A stretch of 21,652 nt of DNA from Alphaproteobacteria bacterium. Its GTDB lineage: Bacteria > Pseudomonadota > Alphaproteobacteria > Rhizobiales > Devosiaceae. Position numbers and translations under genes: made by a program. Position 1 is the first letter of the stretch. The number at the start of each line of letters is the position of its first letter. The stretch spans positions 1,492 to 23,143 of the forward strand of contig JAADFY010000034.1 in the NCBI GenBank assembly GCA_013152625.1, in the 5' to 3' direction. A model generated the notes under the pieces. The model did not search any database, was not told the origin of the DNA, and saw nothing but the letters and a program-made list of their open reading frames with translations. Shown in pieces: positions 15,952 through 21,652 of the stretch.

Positions 15952-16893
15952 TCATAAAATATCGATCAGTGCATTGGCCGCAAGAAAACCGATCCGCGGG
16001 CGGGCCTGGCGCATGGTGGTCAGGGGCGGACTGAGGCGGGCGGCCACTTCAATGTCATCAAACCCGACCACGGAAAAATCGTCCGGCACCGAATAACCCT
16101 TTGAGCGTAATTCTGAAATCAGTCCTAGCGCCATAATGTCATTGTCACAGAATATTGCCGAGGGCGGATGATCCAAGCCAAGGAAATACTGGGCCGCCCG
16201 GGCGCCGGATTCTGCCTTAAAGTCCCCTTCTGTTTCCAGTATCGGATCAAATTCAATCCCATGGGCAATAAGCCCGTCGCGAAATCCCCGCCCCCGTTCC
16301 CGCCCCAGAACATTTCCCGCAGGCGAGGTAACATGGCCGATCCGGCGGTGCCCGAGTTTGGCCAAATGGTCCACCGCGATGGCGCTGGCCCCCTGATTGT
16401 CGGTCTTGACCGTCGGCAAATTCACGTTTTCGATGGCTTCGCAGGCAATGACCACCGGCGCCGTGTCGCCGGGTCCATAAAGGCGCAGCACGTCAGCGAG
16501 ATCGGCCAGTCCATCCATTAAGATTATACCGTCGGCGCGATTGGAGCGCAGGTGGCCGGCCAGCCGCTCGTGGGGTTTTGAGCCCCGGCCCCGATTGGTG
16601 ATCAAGGTGGCATAACCCCGGTCGGCAATGGTGCGTTCGATGGAGTCCAATATCGTTGAAAAGAACGGATTTGAGATGTCGGGCAGCGCGACAAGAATGG
16701 TCCGGGTGGTGCGGGCCCGCAAGCTTCTGGCAGCCTGATTTACGATATATCCGGTCTCGCTGACGGCCCGGGTTACCCGTTCGCGGGCCGCCTTCGAGAC
16801 CTGGCCGGGCTGTGAAAGGGCCCGGCTTACCGTTGCGGTCGAAACATTTGCATGTCGGGCAACATCTTGAATTGTCGGGTGTTTCTGGTCCAC
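15952..16893 (-). CDS. LacI-family transcriptional regulator, 3' end frameshifted
   Basis: A 313-residue product with a LacI-type helix-turn-helix at the N-terminus (PTIQDVARHANVSTATVSRA, about 6-25), hinge residues QAARSLRA (53-60), and a periplasmic-binding-type sensor domain from about 63. It probably represses the divergent sugar ABC operon and releases when the sugar binds. The frame is open back to TTG 16965, but GTG 16893 is preferred: AGAGG precedes it and a good promoter overlaps the upstream codons. The product stops at ALIDIL, about 40 residues short of the usual end. The missing C-terminus continues in the next frame, so a single-base insertion in the four-base run 15956-15959 is likely. 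It may be inactive, or this may be a sequence error. Confidence 0.88.
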   Translation of the reverse strand: MDQKHPTIQDVARHANVSTATVSRALSQPGQVSKAARERVTRAVSETGYIVNQAARSLRARTTRTILVALPDISNPFFSTILDSIERTIADRGYATLITNRGRGSKPHERLAGHLRSNRADGIILMDGLADLADVLRLYGPGDTAPVVIACEAIENVNLPTVKTDNQGASAIAVDHLAKLGHRRIGHVTSPAGNVLGRERGRGFRDGLIAHGIEFDPILETEGDFKAESGARAAQYFLGLDHPPSAIFCDNDIMALGLISELRSKGYSVPDDFSVVGFDDIEVAARLSPPLTTMRQARPRIGFLAANALIDIL

Positions 16894-16936
16894 GAGCCCT
16901 CTGATTTCCTCGTTTGCCTGATTGTGGCGCTTCAAG

Positions 16937-16965
16937 TTTGTAAATCCAACTTGACACGCTGACAA
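16937..16965 (-). promoter_or_regulatory. Putative promoter of the LacI-family gene
   Basis: On the minus strand, TTGTCA (16960-16965, five of six to TTGACA) and TACAAA (16937-16942, four of six to TATAAT) are 17 bp apart. Transcription would start near 16930, shortly before the GTG at 16893. This rules against translation from the TTG at 16965. Confidence 0.55.
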
Positions 16966-17027
16966 CTCTTGTTCGATGTTTGGGGCGATTGATTGTGGAT
17001 TGGAACGGGCAGATTTTTGCTCGATCC

Positions 17028-17041
17028 TGTAATCGATTACA
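17028..17041. promoter_or_regulatory. LacI-family operator candidate
   Basis: TGTAATCGATTACA is a perfect 14-bp palindrome with a central CG, the usual form of LacI/PurR-type operators. It lies between the divergent regulator and transporter genes, 92 bp before the binding-protein ATG. Its position fits control of the transporter operon. I see no second full copy in this gap. Confidence 0.72.
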
Positions 17042-17132
17042 AATCCGGTCTTGCGGGGGAGGAGTTTTCGCGCAACCGGACCAGGGCGGGGTTTGCGTAA
17101 CCCTTGTTATGATTATTTGGGAGGAAAAAACC

Positions 17133-18386
17133 ATGAAGAATTTTTCTGTTGTCACCGGACTGGCGGCAGCGCTCTTGTCCGGCACGGCGGCGTTTGCCGA
17201 CGAGCCGGCGGAAGTTGAAGTCACCCATTGGTGGACTTCGGGTGGCGAAGCTGCAGCAGTTGCAGAGTTTGCCAATGCGTTTAATGCCACCGGCAATGTA
17301 TGGGTAGACGGTGCGATTGCCGGTTCGGGCGATGTGGCCCGGCCGATTATCATTTCGCGGATTCTGGGCGGCAATCCCATGGGTGCCACCCAGCTTAACC
17401 CGGGCACGGACGCCGACGATCTTGTCGCCGCAGGTCTCATGCTTGATCTGACCGAACTGGCGGAAGCCGAAGGCTGGGCCGATCTGGTCAATCCGCCATC
17501 CCAGATGGATTCGTGCACCTATGACGGTCGCGTGTTTTGCGTGCCGGTAAACCTGCACTCCGCCCAGTGGATGTGGGTCAACCGCCGGGTCTATGAAGAT
17601 GCCGGCGTTGCCATTCCCACCACCTGGAATGAATTTACCGCCACCGCCACCCAGATGGCTGACAAGGGCATTATTCCCCTTTCGGTGGCCAATGGCTGGC
17701 CGGTTCAGTTGCTGCTGGACGATATCGCAATTGCCGTGGGTGGTGTCGATCTGCGGATCGACGTCTATAAAAACCGCAACATCGAGCGGGCTGCTGGTTC
17801 GGAAACCACCGCTGTTTTTGAAGCCATGGACGCGGCACGCAAGCTGGTTGACCCGGGCACGGTTGTTCCCCAGTGGAACGACGCGGTTGGACTGGTAATC
17901 AACGGTACGGCTGCTGCCAACGTGATGGGGGACTGGGCCGGTGGCGAGTTCACTGTCGCCAATATGGTTGCCGGCGAGGACTATGACTGTCTGCCTGGCC
18001 TGGGTATGGCCGAAGTTCTCGATACGGGTGGGGATGTGTTCTACTTCCCGAAAAACAAGGACCCCAAAGTTGAAGCCGCTCAGCTTGTCATGGCTTCAAC
18101 CATGATCTCCAGGGATGTCCAGGTCGCCTTTAACCTCAAGAAGGGTTCCTTGCCCATTCGCCCGGACGTGGATCTGTCTGCAGCCAATGACTGCATGCAG
18201 AAGGGGCTCGAAATTCTGGCTTCGGGTGCAACTTTCCCCGGCAATATCCAGATGATCGACCGGGATTCCCTCAACCAGATCCGTGACATCTACAATGACT
18301 TTTTCGCGGATTTGGATGTCACGATCGAAGAGGCCCAGGCCGACTTCGTCGAAGTGATCCGCAACGCACCGCCGCTGCAGTTCTAA
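17133..18386 (+). CDS. CUT1 sugar ABC transporter, periplasmic binding protein (glucose/mannose GtsA-like)
   Basis: A 417-residue binding protein with a Sec signal peptide (cleavage after AFA, residue 22). It captures sugar in the periplasm and delivers it to the permease pair encoded downstream. The segment VTHWWTSGGEAAAV (30-43) with two tryptophans, and GWPVQLLLDDI (188-198), resemble GtsA-type glucose/mannose binding proteins. Cysteines 128/136 and 286/354 probably form two disulfides. The frame extends upstream to 16980, across the operator, so ATG 17133 with GGGAGG (17119-17124) is chosen. A strong hairpin follows the gene, as often seen when the binding protein must be made in excess. 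The substrate call is inference; other hexoses are possible. Confidence 0.87.
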   Translation: MKNFSVVTGLAAALLSGTAAFADEPAEVEVTHWWTSGGEAAAVAEFANAFNATGNVWVDGAIAGSGDVARPIIISRILGGNPMGATQLNPGTDADDLVAAGLMLDLTELAEAEGWADLVNPPSQMDSCTYDGRVFCVPVNLHSAQWMWVNRRVYEDAGVAIPTTWNEFTATATQMADKGIIPLSVANGWPVQLLLDDIAIAVGGVDLRIDVYKNRNIERAAGSETTAVFEAMDAARKLVDPGTVVPQWNDAVGLVINGTAAANVMGDWAGGEFTVANMVAGEDYDCLPGLGMAEVLDTGGDVFYFPKNKDPKVEAAQLVMASTMISRDVQVAFNLKKGSLPIRPDVDLSAANDCMQKGLEILASGATFPGNIQMIDRDSLNQIRDIYNDFFADLDVTIEEAQADFVEVIRNAPPLQF

Positions 18387-18413
18387 CTTCGGGACATAAC
18401 AAAAACTATTGAA

Positions 18414-18447
18414 CGGGGCCGGCTTCAAAACCATCGGGCCGGCCCCG
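18414..18447 (+). terminator. Intercistronic hairpin after the binding-protein gene
   Basis: A perfect 10-bp GC-rich stem, CGGGGCCGGC (18414-18423) with GCCGGCCCCG (18438-18447), closes a 14-base loop. No T run follows, so it is more likely a 3' stabiliser or partial attenuator than a full terminator. It would raise binding-protein mRNA relative to the permease and ATPase genes. Confidence 0.7.
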
Positions 18448-18572
18448 ATCAGCGCGGCACATCCAGCCATCCATGATCAAGCGGGTTGTGCCGAAAAAAC
18501 TGGCGAGCGGACAAAATTGTCGGTAATTGCCGGTGCGAATACTATTCTTGCCGGCCGGAGGGGGCATAAACA

Positions 18573-19517
18573 ATGGCAGTGTCATCTTCGGTAGAGCCCG
18601 ACGTTTCGCGGGTGGCCCCCAAACCGGGACGCGACCGTCCTCCCAACCCGTATTTTCGCAATCTGTCATCAAAATTCGCCACGGTCCCGATGATCCTGAC
18701 GGTTCTGGTTGTTTTCGTTGGCGGCTCGATCTGGACGGTTGTTTTTTCCTTCACCAACGCGCGATCCTTCCCCACCGGTGAGTTTATCGGCTGGGACCAG
18801 TATGAGCGCCTGTTCCGCACCAAACGCTGGGCCATTTCGGTGCGCAACATGGCCGTATTCGGTTCCCTGACGCTGGTTTTCAACTTTGTTGTCGGTTTTT
18901 TGCTTGCGGTTTTCATCGACCAGAAAATCCGGTTTGAAGGCGTGTTCCGTACCATATTTCTCTATCCGTTCGCCTTGAGTTTTATTGTAACGGGGAATGT
19001 ATGGGCCTGGATCATGAACCCGGCATTCGGGTTGCAAAAAGCCATGCGCGATCTGGGCTGGGAGTCCTTTTCCTTTGACTGGATCACCAACAAGGACATG
19101 GTGGTTTATGCCCTGGTAATCGCCGCGATCTGGCAGGGCACCGGCCTGATCATGGCGTTAATGCTGGCCGGACTGCGCGGCATTGACGAGGAAATCTGGA
19201 AAGCCTCCCGGGTGGACGGAATTCCGAAGTGGCGCACCTATATCTCCATCGTTTTGCCCATGATGCGCCCGGTGCTGATCACCACTCTGGTTATCGCCGC
19301 CTCGGGCATTGTGCGCACCTATGATCTGGTTGTGGCGTTAACCCAGGGCGGGCCGGGACTGTTTTCCGAAGTGCCGGCAAAATACGTCTATGATTTCATG
19401 TTCGGCGGCAATCTCGCCCAGGGTCTGGCGGCCTCCTCGGTCATGCTGTTGACGGTTGGCGTAATTCTAATTCCGTGGGCTATCGTCGAATTCAGCCAGC
19501 GCGACAAGAACAAATAG
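18573..19517 (+). CDS. CUT1 sugar ABC transporter permease 1 (GtsB/MalF-like)
   Basis: A 314-residue inner-membrane subunit with about six transmembrane helices after a Pro/Arg-rich cytoplasmic tail of about 35 residues. The EAA coupling loop is clear (EIWKASRVDGIPKW, 207-220, ending in LPMMRP), where the ATPase docks. The segment TLVIAASGIVRTYDLVVALT and the GGPG turn are typical of CUT1 MalF-type permeases. GGAGGGGG precedes the ATG by about eight bases. It lies 186 bp after the binding-protein gene, separated by the hairpin, and 16 bp before the second permease. Confidence 0.92.
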   Translation: MAVSSSVEPDVSRVAPKPGRDRPPNPYFRNLSSKFATVPMILTVLVVFVGGSIWTVVFSFTNARSFPTGEFIGWDQYERLFRTKRWAISVRNMAVFGSLTLVFNFVVGFLLAVFIDQKIRFEGVFRTIFLYPFALSFIVTGNVWAWIMNPAFGLQKAMRDLGWESFSFDWITNKDMVVYALVIAAIWQGTGLIMALMLAGLRGIDEEIWKASRVDGIPKWRTYISIVLPMMRPVLITTLVIAASGIVRTYDLVVALTQGGPGLFSEVPAKYVYDFMFGGNLAQGLAASSVMLLTVGVILIPWAIVEFSQRDKNK

Positions 19518-19533
19518 GGCCCGGGGTGCGACC

Positions 19534-20484
19534 ATGACCGATTTCACCGCCAACAAAATGATCGCCGGAGTGGCCGGGATGAGCTCTGAAAGGCGGGCGA
19601 TGCCATCGGGGCCGGTGGGGACAAAGCCGAAACGCCTGTTCGAGCCGTCGCGGGTGTTCATTTACACCGTGCTGGTGGTCGCCGCCTCATTCTACCTGTT
19701 CCCCCTCTATGTGATGATCATAACCTCGTTCAAGGATCTGGAAGCCATCCGGTTCGGCTCTTTGTTTGTGCCCTCCAACGCCCCCACCATCGAGCCGTGG
19801 ATCAAGGCCTGGGATTATGCGTGCACTGGCCTGAATTGCGAGGGGATCAAGGTCGGGTTCTGGAACTCGATCAAGATCACCGTGCCCAGCGTGATTGTGT
19901 CTATTTCAGTGGCCTCGGTGACCGGATATGCCCTGGCCAACTGGCCCTACAAGGGCGCCAACATCTTTTTCACCATTCTTCTGGTGGGGTCGTTCATCCC
20001 CTATCAGGTGATGCTTTATCCGCTGGTGCTGATCACGGCATTTTTGAACATATTCAGCACCCTGTGGGCGGTGATCATGATCCACACTATTTTCGGCATG
20101 CCCATTCTGGTGCTTCTGTTTCGGAATTATTTCATCTCGGTGCCCACCGAACTGTTCAAGGCGGCGCGGGTGGACGGGGCCGGATTCTGGCGGATATTCT
20201 TTCAGGTCCTCATGCCCATGTCGTTGCCGATATTTGTGGTGGCGATAATTTTGCAGGTCACCGGCATCTGGAACGATTTCCTGTTCGGGGTAATTTTCGC
20301 CGGCACCAAGAATTTCCCCATCACCGTGCAGCTCAACAATATCGTCAATTCGGCGCAGGGGGTGAATGAATATAATGTGGATATGGCGGCGACCATTCTG
20401 ACGGGTGCGGTACCGCTGACCATATATTTCATATCGGGTAAACTGTTCGTCCGTGGCATCGCCGCTGGCGCTGTGAAAGGTTAG
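19534..20484 (+). CDS. CUT1 sugar ABC transporter permease 2 (GtsC/MalG-like)
   Basis: A 316-residue inner-membrane subunit with about six helices. The EAA loop is ELFKAARVDGAGFWR (206-220), ending in LMPMSLP. The WNSIKITVPSV (110-120) and FIPYQVMLYPL (154-164) segments, and the cysteine-bearing insertion CTGLNCEGIK, resemble GtsC-type permeases of glucose/mannose importers. It pairs with permease 1 to form the sugar channel. The start at 19534 gives a 35-residue cytoplasmic tail; ATG codons at 19579 and 19600 are alternatives, and none has a strong Shine-Dalgarno. Confidence 0.92.
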   Translation: MTDFTANKMIAGVAGMSSERRAMPSGPVGTKPKRLFEPSRVFIYTVLVVAASFYLFPLYVMIITSFKDLEAIRFGSLFVPSNAPTIEPWIKAWDYACTGLNCEGIKVGFWNSIKITVPSVIVSISVASVTGYALANWPYKGANIFFTILLVGSFIPYQVMLYPLVLITAFLNIFSTLWAVIMIHTIFGMPILVLLFRNYFISVPTELFKAARVDGAGFWRIFFQVLMPMSLPIFVVAIILQVTGIWNDFLFGVIFAGTKNFPITVQLNNIVNSAQGVNEYNVDMAATILTGAVPLTIYFISGKLFVRGIAAGAVKG

Positions 20485-20490
20485 ATCGTC

Positions 20491-21588
20491 ATGGAACTGT
20501 CGGTTTCCATCAAAGACCTCTCGGTGGCCTACGGCGTGGTCAAGGTGCTCGAGGGCCTCGATCTCGATATCGGGAAGGGCGAGTTCATTGTTTTGCTGGG
20601 CCCCTCGGGGTGCGGCAAGTCGACCTTGTTAAACTGCATTGCCGGCCTGCTGGATGTTTCGGGCGGCCAGGTGATTATCGAGGGCAAGAACGTCACCTGG
20701 GAAGAGCCCAAAGACCGGGGCATCGGCATGGTGTTTCAATCCTACGCGCTTTATCCGCAAATGTCGGTGGAACGAAACCTGTCGTTTGGCCTGCGCGTAT
20801 CGGGCATGAAACGCGACGAAATCGACAAACGGGTGGCCCGGGCCGCCGAAATTTTGCAAATCGAGCCTCTAATGGCCCGCAAGCCGGCCCATTTGTCCGG
20901 CGGCCAGCGCCAGCGTGTGGCTATCGGCCGGGCGCTGGTTCGCGATGTTGATGTGTTCCTGTTTGATGAACCCTTATCCAATCTGGACGCCAAACTGCGC
21001 TCCGATTTGCGCGTCGAGATCAAGCGCTTGCACCAGCGTCTCAAGAACACCATGATTTACGTGACCCACGATCAGATCGAAGCCATGACGCTGGCCGACC
21101 GCATTGCCGTGATGAAGGACGGCGTGATCCAGCAGCTCGACACCCCCCATGGCGTTTATCACCGCCCGGTCAACCATTTTGTCGCCGGTTTCATCGGCTC
21201 GCCCACCATGAATTTTATGGAAGGCGATCTGTCGGGCACCGGCTCGGACGCCGTCATACAACTTGAAGGCCTCAAGGTGCCCATGAAGGGCTATGAGTTC
21301 GCCGAAGGGGGCGCTGTTGCCGGGGCCGGCAAGGCAATACTCGGGGTGCGCCCCGAGCATGTACTGGTGGGCAAGGCCGCCGCGAATATGCCCGTCACCG
21401 TGGAAATCGAGGTGGAAATCGTCGAGCCCATGGGCGCCGATGTGGTAGCCTGGACGCAAGTGGCGGGCAAAAGCTTCACTTTCCGCACCGACAGTGAAAT
21501 TTTGCTCAAGCCGGGGGACAAGGTGACCATCGGATTTGATCCCGCCCGCGCGTCGCTTTTTGATCAAAAGACCGGCCACCGACTCTAG
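20491..21588 (+). CDS. CUT1 sugar ABC transporter ATPase (MalK/UgpC-like)
   Basis: A 365-residue ATPase that powers the importer on the cytoplasmic side. All motifs are intact: Walker A GPSGCGKST (37-45), Q-loop Gln83, signature LSGGQ (135-139), Walker B VFLFDE (155-160), D-loop SNLD and switch His193. The C-terminal part (about 240-365) is the MalK-type regulatory OB/TOBE region, including LGVRPEHV. It starts six bases after the second permease, so translation is probably coupled. Its stop codon TAG overlaps the start of a palindromic element. MalK-type ATPases can serve several importers; here operon position points to this one. Confidence 0.95.
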   Translation: MELSVSIKDLSVAYGVVKVLEGLDLDIGKGEFIVLLGPSGCGKSTLLNCIAGLLDVSGGQVIIEGKNVTWEEPKDRGIGMVFQSYALYPQMSVERNLSFGLRVSGMKRDEIDKRVARAAEILQIEPLMARKPAHLSGGQRQRVAIGRALVRDVDVFLFDEPLSNLDAKLRSDLRVEIKRLHQRLKNTMIYVTHDQIEAMTLADRIAVMKDGVIQQLDTPHGVYHRPVNHFVAGFIGSPTMNFMEGDLSGTGSDAVIQLEGLKVPMKGYEFAEGGAVAGAGKAILGVRPEHVLVGKAAANMPVTVEIEVEIVEPMGADVVAWTQVAGKSFTFRTDSEILLKPGDKVTIGFDPARASLFDQKTGHRL

Positions 21589-21633
21589 AGCGTTTCCAGG
21601 ATAAGTGGACCCGGTTATCCGGTTCGGAAACGC
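21587..21633. repeat. Nested palindromic intergenic element, diverged third copy
   Basis: The outer arms GCGTTTCC (21590-21597) and GGAAACGC (21626-21633) enclose GGATAA (21599-21604) and TTATCC (21615-21620). It shares AGAGCGT, GATAAGTGG and CCGGTTATC with the copies at 4313 and 4371, and compensatory changes keep both stems paired. It begins inside the TAG stop of the ATPase gene, as copy 1 does for the GPR-like gene. It may act as a 3' hairpin. Confidence 0.82.
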
Positions 21634-21652
21634 GACCAAACAAGGACCAAAG

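Noticed and set aside
16951..16980. Plus-strand TTGACA at 16951 as the -35 of the transporter operon
   Set aside because: No acceptable -10 box lies 16-18 bp downstream (GATGTT at best), and the region is better explained as the minus-strand promoter of the regulator.
16980..17132. N-terminal extension of the sugar-binding protein from 16980
   Set aside because: It would place the operator inside the coding region and put 51 residues before a perfect signal peptide; the ATG at 17133 has a strong ribosome-binding site.

Overview
The window reads as ordinary chromosome of an alphaproteobacterium, most likely in the Hyphomicrobiales (Rhizobiales). Three things suggest this: a very large, membrane-anchored, apolipoprotein-like coiled-coil protein resembling the Growth Pole Ring protein (GPR/RgsE) of polarly growing Rhizobiales; a tandem cold-shock-domain protein followed by a DUF192 lipoprotein; and GC-rich coding sequence with short nested-palindrome repeats just after stop codons. 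No phage, transposase, CRISPR array or plasmid gene is visible.

Layout. (1) Positions 1-4314 hold the GPR-like gene, whose 5' end lies outside the window; it contains eleven consecutive 22-residue repeats. Two tandem palindromic elements follow its stop codon. (2) Positions 4485-8460 hold four minus-strand genes: an MFS permease, an LpxH-type phosphoesterase, a LysE/RhtB exporter with a possibly leaderless start, and an exported NagZ-like family 3 glycoside hydrolase. (3) Positions 8671-11799 hold an acetyltransferase-like gene facing a minus-strand pair, a FemAB-like aminoacyltransferase and a Wzx-like flippase. A 19-bp triplicated repeat sits where the convergent genes meet and supplies both stop codons. 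(4) Positions 12149-15823 are a mixed housekeeping stretch: tRNA-Glu(TTC), an M15-like lipoprotein, glyoxalase I, a possible 46-residue protein, a double cold-shock protein, a DUF192 lipoprotein, a four-helix membrane protein, tRNA-Arg(TCT) and a membrane-anchored nuclease. (5) Positions 15828-21588 are a sugar-uptake locus. A LacI-family regulator is divergent from a CUT1 ABC operon (binding protein, two permeases, ATPase) that most resembles glucose/mannose GtsABC-type systems. A perfect 14-bp palindrome between them is the likely operator.

How the genes fit together. The sugar locus is a self-contained regulated importer: a periplasmic binding protein, two membrane subunits, a MalK-type ATPase, and a local repressor that probably senses the sugar or a derivative. 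The regulator's reading frame is broken by one base near its 3' end; the lost C-terminus continues in the next frame almost to the nuclease start codon. Several other genes concern the cell envelope (polar growth, peptidoglycan or muropeptide turnover, lipid A-type phosphoesterase, glycan flipping), but nothing in the sequence shows that they form one pathway.

I found no convincing new defence or mobile system. The most interesting items are the 22-residue repeat block, the palindromic elements that overlap stop codons in the same way at two unrelated genes, the 19-bp triplication, and the regulator frameshift.
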